A DNA stretch of 64,000 bases from Flavobacteriales bacterium (GTDB taxonomy: Bacteria > Bacteroidota > Bacteroidia > Flavobacteriales_F > PHOS-HE28), in assembly GCA_016704485.1 (NCBI GenBank), contig JADJAA010000002.1, forward strand, positions 1,290,133-1,354,132. Direction: 5' to 3'. Of the stretch, positions 1 through 8,222 are shown one piece after another (the first letter of the stretch is position 1; every line of letters starts with the position of its first letter). The notes below the pieces were generated by a model. It saw only the letters and a program-made list of their open reading frames with translations, was not told the origin of the DNA and did no database searches. The position numbers were made by a program, and so were the translations under genes.

Positions 1-2990
1 TATCCGCGTTGAACTGATCATCCGCGGTGTAATGCATGTTGATGAAACCCGCTCCGGTCTGTGTGATCACTGTTAGACCATTGAACGTATTTCCACCCGG
101 ACTGGAGTCATTGGAGATGCCGGTTTTGGTGGCTGTTAACCTGCCATTAAAGGTGGTACCGGCAAAGAATAGTGAGCCGGAAGTTGAAGTCACATCTCCA
201 TTAAAGGTTGTTCCTGCACCATATGTCAGCGTTGCCACATTTCCCAAAGAAAGTGTTTGGGGTGTGGGACCGATCTGTGTCAGTTCCTCAATGGAAAGTA
301 GACCCTGCGTGAATCCCGAAGGACCAACAGCGATCGTGTAGCCTGCGGCCAATATTGCAGTTCCCGTAGAGAGACCCAACCGGAACTGACCAACCGATGT
401 ATTGCTTAAACGCAGATCAGCATTGTAGATATCATTCGCAGTAGAATAGAGGTTCATGGATCCAGTTGCGGTCATGGTTATGTCCGTGTGTCCATTGAAA
501 ATATTACCACCTCGGCTGGTGTCATTCCCTGGACCGTTCTTGGTGGATCTCACGGTACCGTTGAACGTTGTACCATGATAGAACAATGACCCGGAAGAGG
601 AGATCACATTACCGTTGAACACACTTCCGGTCCCGAACGCCAACGCGGCACCATTGCCCAACACCAGGTTCTGCGGTGTAGGTCCGATCTGAGTAAATCG
701 ACCAATGTTCAGCATTCCATTAGTGAACCCACCGGCTCCAACTTCGATCACTCTACCAGCCGCTAGCACCGCATTACCGGTGAACTGTCCCATTAGGATC
801 TGACCGGTGGACGTGTTATTGAAAAGCAGGTCGTCGTTGAACGCATCATCCGAATAGTGATACAAGTACATGATCCCCGCTGACGCAAGCGTGATCTCGG
901 TGGGTCCATTGTATGTATTTCCACCGTTACTTGCATCGCTACCGAACCCGGTTTTTACGGCAGTAAATGAATCATTGAACGTGGTGCCGTTCAGGTAGAG
1001 CCTTCCGGAAGTACTGGACACCGTTCCATTGAATGTATTTCCCACACCGAAGGTCAGCGATGCACTGCTACCAAGCACGAAATTCTGCGCTGTTGATCCT
1101 ATTTGAGTTAATCGCCCGATGCTCAAGGCCCCACTCGCGAACCCTGAAGCACCAACTGAAATTATCCGGGTCGCTGCCAAGGTGGCGGTGCCCGTTAATT
1201 GGCCGGTCAGGATCTGCCCACTGGACGTATTGCTCAACAGGACATCATTGTTGAACAAGTCGTCAAAGTTTTGATACAGTATTATGGCTCCGTTGGACGC
1301 ATTCGTGATATCAACGATGTTGTTGAAGACATTCCCTCCGTTGCTCTCATCACTGCCCGGGCCGGTCTTGATCGCAGTGAGCTTACCGTTGAATGTAGCG
1401 CCATTGAAGTAAAGCCTACCGGTGGTTGCTGTTACATTTCCGTTAAGAACAGTACCCGCGTTAAAGGTCAGAGTTGCATTGGTGCCAAGCATAAGATCCT
1501 GAGCTGTACCGCCTACTTGAGTCAATTTTCCAATGGTGAGAAACCCTGCCACGAAACCAGACGCTCCTGCTGCAATGGTATAACCTGCGGCCAGCGTTGC
1601 GGTTCCGCTGAACTGCCCGAGGAGGATCTGTCCCGTGGATGTACTTCCGAAACGGATGTTACCGTTGAAGCTATCGTTAGCGTAATGGTATAAATAGATC
1701 GTACCAGTTGATGTATTGGTGAGATCGAGCGTACCGTTGAACGTATTTCCTCCAGTGCAAACATCGTTCAACGAACCTGTCTTGGTGAGGCTGACATCCG
1801 CATTGAACGTTGACCCATTGAGACCGATCGACGGTGAAACGACCGTAAGCGGTCCGTTGAACGTTGTGCCAGAACCAAAATAAATACCGGCCGATCCGGT
1901 GAACGCTATATTCTGTGGAGTTGCTCCCACCTGCGTTAGTCCGTTGATGTATAATTGTCCGGATGTGAATCCTGATGCACCTACATTGATGGTATTGCCT
2001 GTGGCCAATGTGCTGGTTCCACCGCTCAACCCGAAACGAATACTACCTGTACCGGTATTGTTCACGAGTAAGGGTCCGTTGAAAACATCGATACCGGTGT
2101 AATGCGGACAGAAGAGAGCACTGCTCGAATTGAGAAATTCCATTGAACCGTTGAACACATTTCCCCCAGTGCTGTAATCGTTGCTGCTACCGGTCTTGGT
2201 GAATTTTGCACTACCGGAAAAAGTTGCTCCGTTGAGAAAGACCGTTGGTGCGGTGACGTCCACATTGCCTAGGAACAGTGTACCTGGGTTGTAGAAGAAG
2301 CTGGACGTACCCGTCATTACGAGTGTGATGTTCGATGGCCCTAACTGCGTGAAACGTCCTAGACCAAGAGCGCCTGCACTAAAGCCACCAGCACCGATCA
2401 TTATCGTGTAACCCGATGCTTGATCCCATGATCCTCCGCTATAGCCGAAACGGAATCCACCGGATCCCGAACTATTGAATTTCACATCACCGTTGAACGT
2501 ATCGACACCGGTATTATTAAGAGCGAGGAATCCAATGCCGGAATTCGAGAACTCCGTGGTTCCATTGAACACGCAACCACCGGAGCTGTATTCATTCGTA
2601 TTTCCGGTCTTAATGAACGTTGCATTCGCATTGAACGTGGTGTTCTGAATATAGAGACCTGGCGCACTTCCGGTAAGTGCTCCATTGAATACGGATCCAT
2701 CCCTTACGTGCAGCGTTGATGTCCCAGTTGTAATAATGCTCTGTGGTGTGGCACCAAGCTGGATCAATCTACCGATCACCAACGAACCAATACTAAAACC
2801 GCCGCCACCGATACTTAATGTCATTCCGGAAGCCAAAGTCCCGGATCCCGTGTTCTGTCCGAGCCAGATACCACCGCTTGTTCCCGAGCTATTGAGCACC
2901 ACATTGCCGTTGTATACGTCATTCAACGTATAGTACATGTATTGCCGGCCTGCCGTATTGGTCAAGGTCAACGAGTCATTGAACGTATTG
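1..2990 (-). repeat. In-frame tandem repeat, period about 414 bp (138 codons), ~7 units
   Basis: The motif reading LTQ-I/V-G-x-T-P/A-Q on the minus strand recurs near 265, 680, 1095, 1510, 1925, 2340 and 2755, a spacing of about 414 bp. The copies have diverged in sequence but keep nearly the same length and the same order of FNG blocks. The array is therefore old and coding-constrained, not a recent slippage product. The left part continues beyond the window. Confidence 0.8.
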
Positions 2991-3565
2991 CCACCAATGC
3001 TGTAGTTGTTCCCGGTATTGGTCTTCGTAAGGGTAACAGGACCATTGAAGACGGAACCGTTGAAATAGACAATATCCGTTGTACCATTGATCGCACATGA
3101 AAACGTTGTTCCCGCGAATGTGATCGCGCCCGCAGCTACGTTAGGAGCAAGAGTTCCATTGTTCACGGCTCCTCCGATGAAGTTGCTCGTACCCGTAACG
3201 TTAAGGGTGAATGCATTCAAATTGAGCGTTCCCGAAGTGATAGTAAGGCTGTTCACGGACCGGTTCGCATCCAATAAAGGCTGATTCAGCGCGGTCAGCA
3301 GTACTACGGCAGTATCAGCTCCATTGGGGAATCCCGTAGCGGGGAGCCAGTTAAAATTATTGTTCCATGCTGTGCTGATCGCTCCCGTCCATGTATACGT
3401 GGTCTGAGCTGTAGTGCTAAGTGTGATGAATACGAGTACTGAACCCAGCGTGCGCAAGGTCAATGGAAGCTTCCTCAACTGTCCCACGGATCGATTCACA
3501 GTTATAGCGGTCACAGCGCGGCAATGGAAGAACCTTTCAACTAAAGTCAAATGACTGGAACGCAT
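1..3565 (-). CDS. Giant secreted repeat protein, 5' part only (runs off left edge)
   Basis: An open frame runs on the minus strand from an ATG at 3565 without a stop to base 1, at least 1188 codons, so the C-terminus lies outside the window. An in-frame TAA sits seven codons before the ATG, which fixes this as the earliest start. The first ~52 residues end in a hydrophobic stretch and a TAQ-type cleavage site; a non-AUG start nearer the hydrophobic stretch would give a more usual leader. After a short head (TYTWTGAIS) come about seven copies of a ~138-residue unit rich in Gly, Asn and Thr, each with FNG, GGN.FNG and LTQ.G.TPQ motifs. This composition suggests a stacked beta-strand surface protein or adhesin, probably exported by T9SS. 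The function is unknown and the sorting domain is not visible. Confidence 0.8.
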   Translation of the reverse strand, partial: MRSSHLTLVERFFHCRAVTAITVNRSVGQLRKLPLTLRTLGSVLVFITLSTTAQTTYTWTGAISTAWNNNFNWLPATGFPNGADTAVVLLTALNQPLLDANRSVNSLTITSGTLNLNAFTLNVTGTSNFIGGAVNNGTLAPNVAAGAITFAGTTFSCAINGTTDIVYFNGSVFNGPVTLTKTNTGNNYSIGGNTFNDSLTLTNTAGRQYMYYTLNDVYNGNVVLNSSGTSGGIWLGQNTGSGTLASGMTLSIGGGGFSIGSLVIGRLIQLGATPQSIITTGTSTLHVRDGSVFNGALTGSAPGLYIQNTTFNANATFIKTGNTNEYSSGGCVFNGTTEFSNSGIGFLALNNTGVDTFNGDVKFNSSGSGGFRFGYSGGSWDQASGYTIMIGAGGFSAGALGLGRFTQLGPSNITLVMTGTSSFFYNPGTLFLGNVDVTAPTVFLNGATFSGSAKFTKTGSSNDYSTGGNVFNGSMEFLNSSSALFCPHYTGIDVFNGPLLVNNTGTGSIRFGLSGGTSTLATGNTINVGASGFTSGQLYINGLTQVGATPQNIAFTGSAGIYFGSGTTFNGPLTVVSPSIGLNGSTFNADVSLTKTGSLNDVCTGGNTFNGTLDLTNTSTGTIYLYHYANDSFNGNIRFGSTSTGQILLGQFSGTATLAAGYTIAAGASGFVAGFLTIGKLTQVGGTAQDLMLGTNATLTFNAGTVLNGNVTATTGRLYFNGATFNGKLTAIKTGPGSDESNGGNVFNNIVDITNASNGAIILYQNFDDLFNNDVLLSNTSSGQILTGQLTGTATLAATRIISVGASGFASGALSIGRLTQIGSTAQNFVLGSSASLTFGVGNTFNGTVSSTSGRLYLNGTTFNDSFTAVKTGFGSDASNGGNTYNGPTEITLASAGIMYLYHYSDDAFNDDLLFNNTSTGQILMGQFTGNAVLAAGRVIEVGAGGFTNGMLNIGRFTQIGPTPQNLVLGNGAALAFGTGSVFNGNVISSSGSLFYHGTTFNGTVRSTKNGPGNDTSRGGNIFNGHTDITMTATGSMNLYSTANDIYNADLRLSNTSVGQFRLGLSTGTAILAAGYTIAVGPSGFTQGLLSIEELTQIGPTPQTLSLGNVATLTYGAGTTFNGDVTSTSGSLFFAGTTFNGRLTATKTGISNDSSPGGNTFNGLTVITQTGAGFINMHYTADDQFNAD

Positions 3566-3717
3566 GGTATCGGTGGCTTACTTTCCGTCGACCAACGACT
3601 CATTGTCGTCGACGGATACACATTTATACCACATAGAGCCTCACAGAGTTACATGAACTCAATGGTGGCCGGCTCCACCGGGAGGACGTTCCGTAAGGAC
3701 TTCAATGTGCGAGCGAT

Positions 3718-3777
3718 CCGCAGTATGCAATAAAACCAGCATGAGGGTGTTATTGTTGAGATTGATCGCGATCAATT
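3718..3777. repeat. 60-bp dispersed repeat, copy A
   Basis: This segment matches 11533-11592 at about 52 of 60 positions, in the same orientation. Read on the minus strand both copies encode a Ycf48-like stretch (LIAI.LN.NT), so the similarity is probably homology between two decayed gene copies rather than a mobile repeat. Copy A also contains TTGAT-CGCG-ATCAA, which looks like an Fnr box but is explained by the coding repeat. Confidence 0.6.
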
Positions 3778-3811
3778 AAAAGCAGCCCGATCCGCCGGTG
3801 ATCATATCGTA

Positions 3812-4029
3812 TTATGGGGTAGTACAATTCAACTGGATCCATGTGGTTTGTGTGCCACCGGTCGGGAGCGTACCACGAATGCCTACGATCATGGGCAATT
3901 GAATAGCGTTCAGATGCTGGATTGTTCCACTGGGAACTGTTGTCCAACTGTTCTGGGCATTGCATGCGCAACCAGCAGAAGACCAGAAATGGTAAGAATG
4001 TGCTTTTCCATGAAGCGTTTGTTCTTCAT
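3812..4029 (-). pseudogene. Decayed Ycf48-like (BNR-type) secreted protein, N-terminal remnant
   Basis: The minus strand begins at ATG 4029 with a signal-peptide-like MEKHILTISGLLLVAHA. A single-base frame change then leads into NSWTTVPSGTIQHLNAI and GGTQTTWIQLN before a TAA at 3812. The pattern W-T-x-V-x-SGT-x-L-N-A-I followed by G-T-x-W is that of Ycf48/photosystem-II-assembly-factor-like repeats, common in Bacteroidota secreted T9SS proteins. The frame change and early stops show that the copy is broken. Further Ycf48-like codons lie downstream in the 60-bp repeat (3718-3777). Seen: the motifs and stops. Inferred: the family. Confidence 0.5.
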
Positions 4030-4033
4030 ATGG

Positions 4034-4192
4034 TTAACTGAAGTTGGAACCGTTCGACGTTGAGTGCTGGAACATAGAGGCCAGATCATATTGACAGGAA
4101 CTTAGAAAGAGAACCATAAGGCTGATCGCAGCCACCAAGAGGATCAGTTCCGCAATGCGGGAAAGCTTGTTCATGGTGTTCTGTTGCGACAT
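4034..4192 (-). CDS. Small single-span membrane protein, 52 residues
   Basis: ATG at 4192 to TAA at 4034 encodes a 52-residue protein with a short polar start (MSQQNTMNKLSRIAE), one hydrophobic segment (LILLVAAISLMVLFL) and a Cys right after it. It looks like a tiny membrane protein or lipoprotein. It ends only four bases before the start of the decayed Ycf48-like gene, so the two were probably one transcript. No function can be named. Short hydrophobic frames can arise by chance, so confidence is moderate. Confidence 0.45.
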   Translation of the reverse strand: MSQQNTMNKLSRIAELILLVAAISLMVLFLSSCQYDLASMFQHSTSNGSNFS

Positions 4193-4350
4193 TTCCCAGG
4201 TATTTCAGGTCCAAAATTCATTTTTCAGCTCGGCGGGTACAAGGAATACCGATCCAGCGGTCGAACGTGCTATCGAGTGGTTTCCATGCAACATTCCAAA
4301 CGAACAACACGATCACCCTAACTTTCACCGATCGAAAGCAGGGCTGAATC

Positions 4351-6375
4351 ATGCATTGCAGAACAACAAGGAGATGGCTGCGCGTACTTGTGCTTGTTCT
4401 GCAATTCCCTTCCATAACGCTACAAGCACAGGATGCTGGATTGATCCCCGAAGTACGGTCCGATCTTGCCAATGCCACGGACGACACACTTCGTGCCGAT
4501 GCATTGGCGCGACTTTGTTTCAATCTGATCCAGACTTTCCCGGACAGTGCGCGTTATTACGGTGAAGCAGCTCTTGCGTTGGCTGAACGCATCGGGCAAC
4601 CACGTGCTCTTGCCGATGCGCACAACAACTTGGGCTGGCTGGAAACTTCGCAAGGAAACTTCAAGGAAGCAGAAGAACATTTCAAGATCGCACTCGATCT
4701 CTTCATCGTCATAGGAAATCCTGCCTACATCGCGGTAACACTCTCAAACATGGGTTGGTGTGCCGATAAACAGGGCAACCGCGTTGGGGCATTGACACAA
4801 TTCCAGAACGCTTTAAAGCAAAGTGAGAATGCTCAGGACACGGCGATCATGGCCGTCAGCCTATATTCCATCGGCACAACGTACAGTAAAATGAAGGAGT
4901 ACGATCGAGCCCGTGATCACATAGAACGGTCCATGCAAATGGAACGCATGCTTGGTCGAAAAAGCAAAGAAGCCAATTGTTTGTTGGCCATTGGCAACAT
5001 ATGGCGCTCTGAGAGCAACACTTCTAAAGCCCTTGAATTGTACGAGCAAGCGTCTTTGATGTATGCAGCTAACAACGATCAATACGGTGTTGGTATGGTG
5101 GAGGAGAATTCCGGCGATCTGTTCATCGATGATCGACCAGGCGCTGCTTTGACCCACTATACGAAGTCACTTCAAGTTTATGAAGCACTGCACAGTCCAG
5201 CGGACAAGGCCTACATCCTTCAACGGATCGGACTTGCTCAACAGGGAATGAAGCGCTACACTGATGCAGAACAGAGCTATGGAGAAGGCATGACGCTGGC
5301 AAAGTCCACAGGTAGCACAGAATTGGTAATGGAATTCGAACTAAGTCTTGCAGAGCTGGCTGTAGATCAAGGCAGGAGTGAAATTGCATTGGAACACTAC
5401 CAGCGCCACATGGCCTTGAAGGACAGTTTGCAGAGCGATGCATCTCAACGCGAACTATTGCGCTTGCGCACCGTTTTCGAAACAGAAAAAGCCGAACAGG
5501 ACAACGAACTACTGAAGACCGAGAACGAATTACGCCGCACCAATGAACGTCGGTTAAAGGCGCGGGCATTGGGTATTGCAGCGTTCGCCGTATTGCTAAC
5601 GCTAGTGTTGGGCATGCTTTGGCGCACCTATCGTTTGCGCGAGAAACATACCAAAGAAGTTGAAGCGTTCAATACCGAACTCGCGAAACAGCGCGATGAA
5701 GTTGAACGGATAAATTCGCTCTTGGAGTTGAAAGTACTGCGCTCACAACTGAACCCGCACTTCATTTACAATTGCCAGAGCAGCGCCATTGCCATGATGA
5801 AGGCTGGGCAGACCGTAGAAGCCTTGGCATATCTGCAAGGTTTCGCACGCTTGTTACGTATGATGTTGGAGCACAGTGTTAGCGACTGTATCACCGTGGA
5901 AGAGGAAGCTGATTTCTTGCGGCAATACATCAAGTTGGAAGCACTACGCGTAACGGATCTGCACTATGAAGTGAATGTGGATCCAGTATTGATCAAGAAC
6001 GAAGCCGACATCCCCGCGTTGCTCGTGCAACCCTTCGTAGAGAATGCGCTATGGCACGGTCTGGCTCAAAAGTCCGGCGTACGAGAACTTGTTATCGACT
6101 TCAAGCAAAGTGGAACGCAACTGCACTGCACGATAACGGACAACGGTATTGGAAGGAACGGGACCAAAGCGACTGGCGACGACCATCATTCGTTGGGCAC
6201 CGAACTGATCAACGAACGCTTGCAATTGCTCACGCACCGGTTGGACCAACGCGGGTCGTATGTGATCGAGGACTTAACGAATGTTACGGGTGAGCCTTGT
6301 GGGACGCAGGTGACCCTTCAGTTGGAAATTGGTCCCGCGGAAAAGACCACTTCAACATTCACCACACACATATGA
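4351..6375 (+). CDS. TPR-containing sensor histidine kinase of the LytS/YehU type
   Basis: This 674-residue protein is the sensor of a two-component system. It has a signal peptide (residues ~1-26, ending LQAQ), tetratricopeptide repeats over ~40-370, a membrane span near 402-422 (GIAAFAVLLTLVLGML), a short coiled coil and a cytoplasmic His_kinase (PF06580-type) domain. The phospho-acceptor motif LRSQLNPHFIYN places the histidine near residue 470, and an N-box-like PFVENALWHGL follows. The periplasmic TPRs presumably sense a protein or peptide. The stop codon overlaps the start of the response regulator (ATGA), so the pair is translationally coupled. Start chosen at the ATG that gives a clean signal peptide. 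Confidence 0.92.
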   Translation: MHCRTTRRWLRVLVLVLQFPSITLQAQDAGLIPEVRSDLANATDDTLRADALARLCFNLIQTFPDSARYYGEAALALAERIGQPRALADAHNNLGWLETSQGNFKEAEEHFKIALDLFIVIGNPAYIAVTLSNMGWCADKQGNRVGALTQFQNALKQSENAQDTAIMAVSLYSIGTTYSKMKEYDRARDHIERSMQMERMLGRKSKEANCLLAIGNIWRSESNTSKALELYEQASLMYAANNDQYGVGMVEENSGDLFIDDRPGAALTHYTKSLQVYEALHSPADKAYILQRIGLAQQGMKRYTDAEQSYGEGMTLAKSTGSTELVMEFELSLAELAVDQGRSEIALEHYQRHMALKDSLQSDASQRELLRLRTVFETEKAEQDNELLKTENELRRTNERRLKARALGIAAFAVLLTLVLGMLWRTYRLREKHTKEVEAFNTELAKQRDEVERINSLLELKVLRSQLNPHFIYNCQSSAIAMMKAGQTVEALAYLQGFARLLRMMLEHSVSDCITVEEEADFLRQYIKLEALRVTDLHYEVNVDPVLIKNEADIPALLVQPFVENALWHGLAQKSGVRELVIDFKQSGTQLHCTITDNGIGRNGTKATGDDHHSLGTELINERLQLLTHRLDQRGSYVIEDLTNVTGEPCGTQVTLQLEIGPAEKTTSTFTTHI

Positions 6376-7112
6376 TCAAGGCGCTTTTGGTCGATGATGA
6401 ACCGCAATTGCGCACCTACCTGCGTTCGTTGTTGGAAGAAGCGTGTGCGGATATACAAGTGATCGGCGAAGCATCGAACATTGAAGAAGCCAAAAAGTTG
6501 ATCGCACAACACGATCCGCAACTGGTCTTTCTGGATATTGAAATGGCAGGTGGAAGCGGATTCGATCTGTTGCGGGATCTGAAGCATTGGAACTTTGAAG
6601 TGATCTTCGCCACAGGCCATCAGGAGTTCGCAATTCAGGCCATTCGCTTCAGTGCGTTGGACTATTTGCCCAAGCCAGTGCAGCCGGAGGAACTCGCAGC
6701 AGCCCTGGAGCGCTATCACGCGCGCCATCGCGATGCTACAGTGCGTACACAAGTCCAAGAGCAGTTCATTGTCAACATTGCTCAACCGGACGTTAAGCAA
6801 TTCAAACTAACGCTAAGCCAAGGTGATCGCACCTTCTTTGCTGAACCAGCGGAAGTACTGCGCTGCATAGCAGATCGCAACTACACGAACGTGATCCTGA
6901 AGAATGAAAAGCGCTTCCTGCAAGCTCGCACGTTGAGCGATTTTGAAGCGATGCTTGTTCCACACGGGTTCCTTCGACTTAACCGTTCGGACCTAGTGAA
7001 CCGATCGGTGATCGATCATGTGGATGGGCACGATGCAGTGTTGAAGAATGGGGAACGTGTTGAAGTTTCTCGGCGTCGTTTGGCTGAAGTGAAGCAGGTT
7101 TTGGCTGGCTGA
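6372..7112 (+). CDS. LytTR-family response regulator
   Basis: This 246-residue protein is the partner of the upstream kinase. It has an N-terminal receiver domain with acidic D8-D9, phospho-acceptor D55 (VFLDIEMAG) and K101 (YLPKP), and a C-terminal LytTR DNA-binding domain from ~140 onward (FFAEPAEVLRCIADRNYTNV; FLRLNRSDLVN). The ATG at 6372 overlaps the kinase stop. A longer upstream frame exists but would run through the kinase C-terminus and lacks a reason to start earlier. LytTR regulators usually bind direct repeats upstream of target genes. The secreted-protein genes that follow are possible targets, but no site was identified. Confidence 0.93.
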   Translation: MIKALLVDDEPQLRTYLRSLLEEACADIQVIGEASNIEEAKKLIAQHDPQLVFLDIEMAGGSGFDLLRDLKHWNFEVIFATGHQEFAIQAIRFSALDYLPKPVQPEELAAALERYHARHRDATVRTQVQEQFIVNIAQPDVKQFKLTLSQGDRTFFAEPAEVLRCIADRNYTNVILKNEKRFLQARTLSDFEAMLVPHGFLRLNRSDLVNRSVIDHVDGHDAVLKNGERVEVSRRRLAEVKQVLAG

Positions 7113-7114
7113 TC

Positions 7115-7135
7115 GGACCGCTAGATAAGCGGTTC
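7115..7135 (+). terminator. Weak hairpin after the LytTR regulator
   Basis: GACCGCT and AGCGGTTC can pair around an AGATA loop directly after the stop codon, giving a stem of about 6-8 bp. No T-tract follows, so it could be a weak terminator, an mRNA end or chance. Confidence 0.3.
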
Positions 7136-7206
7136 GACCGCTGGATCAGATCCACTTTGAACGGAAGGTTCGTCAGTGCATCTTCGGACCGATAATCCAA
7201 TTTCCT

Positions 7207-8217
7207 ATGCGAAACACATACACGATCACCACTACTCTTCTCGCCCTCATCTGTATACTATCACTTCTTGGTGGCTGCAAGAAGGACGACAACACACCAA
7301 CTCCGATCAGCAATGGGAACGGGAATGGCACTCCAATTTCCGCCAATGGGTTGGTGACGAGTTGGAACCCGGTGAAACCCTATCCCGACCAAGTGATCAC
7401 GCTACACGGCGGTCCGTTCAATACGGACCCGGCTCAAAATATCGTTGACGCATGGGGTGGGATCTTCACTATCATAAGCGTGAATGACTCCGTGCTCGTT
7501 GTACAGCCACCGTCCAATATGGAAGAGGACTACATTACGCCGGGTGGCTTCACGAGCCTGATCATCCAAAGTGGGAATTCCATTGATACCATCCCCTACA
7601 TCCATTGGAAGCGCATGGTACATGTCTACCACATGGTGGACAACATCAGCGAAAATGTGTTCGGGCAACCATGCCGCGTTGGAGATTCCATACTGTTCGC
7701 GGGATCTGGCTTTACCACCAACGGCTTGGGGGTCGTGGTAGCCGGCAGCACCGTTCAAACACCATCCGCTGTTGACAGTGGCTATCATTGCGAGGCATCC
7801 TTACGCCTACCTCCGGATGTATTCGGGTATAACGAAGATGAATCCATCATAGAGAACCACGACATCACGATCGTGAACAGTGACGGCCGCACGGGCACCT
7901 TGACCTTACCGATCGGCATTTCGCCAAGGGCCCGCGTAACAAGTTTCGACACACCGGTTTGTTGTTATAGTATCGCTGATATGGAACAAAACGGAACAGT
8001 GATCAACATCGAACTGCGTGGTCACAATTTGAAACAATGCAACTCCGCACAGGTGTTGGGTCCCGTTACTGTACCGTTGCCACTACCAGCAACCTACAGC
8101 GACCATGTGAGCTGGGTACTAACTCCGCTCAACATTACACCGGGCAATTACACCATGACGATCAAAACCTGCACCGGCGGGCCACTTTCCACGGAGTATT
8201 TCACCGTTAACCCTTGA
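7207..8217 (+). CDS. Lipoprotein with probable IPT/TIG-like domain
   Basis: This 336-residue protein starts with a lipoprotein signal (LSLLGGCKKDD; the acidic +2 region suits Bacteroidota surface lipoproteins). The mature part contains a segment like an immunoglobulin-type IPT/TIG fold (NPVKPYPDQVITLHG, then VNDSVLVVQPP) and a second similar segment (GDSILFAGSGFTTNG). Such proteins often bind glycans or other surface partners; nothing here shows a catalytic role. It is followed within 6 bp by the T9SS cargo gene, so it probably belongs to one operon of exported proteins. Confidence 0.75.
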   Translation: MRNTYTITTTLLALICILSLLGGCKKDDNTPTPISNGNGNGTPISANGLVTSWNPVKPYPDQVITLHGGPFNTDPAQNIVDAWGGIFTIISVNDSVLVVQPPSNMEEDYITPGGFTSLIIQSGNSIDTIPYIHWKRMVHVYHMVDNISENVFGQPCRVGDSILFAGSGFTTNGLGVVVAGSTVQTPSAVDSGYHCEASLRLPPDVFGYNEDESIIENHDITIVNSDGRTGTLTLPIGISPRARVTSFDTPVCCYSIADMEQNGTVINIELRGHNLKQCNSAQVLGPVTVPLPLPATYSDHVSWVLTPLNITPGNYTMTIKTCTGGPLSTEYFTVNP

Positions 8218-8222
8218 TCGAA

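Noticed and set aside
36..3284. Several plus-strand open frames of 60-160 codons in the first 3.3 kb
   Set aside because: They are shadows of the repeat gene on the minus strand, which is open throughout and has signal and repeat structure; the plus frames have no recognisable domains.
3551..3733. Plus-strand 60-codon frame
   Set aside because: It overlaps the start of the minus-strand repeat gene and the 60-bp repeat and shows no protein-like pattern.
3762..3775. TTGAT-CGCG-ATCAA, a perfect Fnr-like box
   Set aside because: It lies inside the Ycf48-like coding repeat; the second copy (11577-11590) lacks the symmetry, and no promoter sits beside it.
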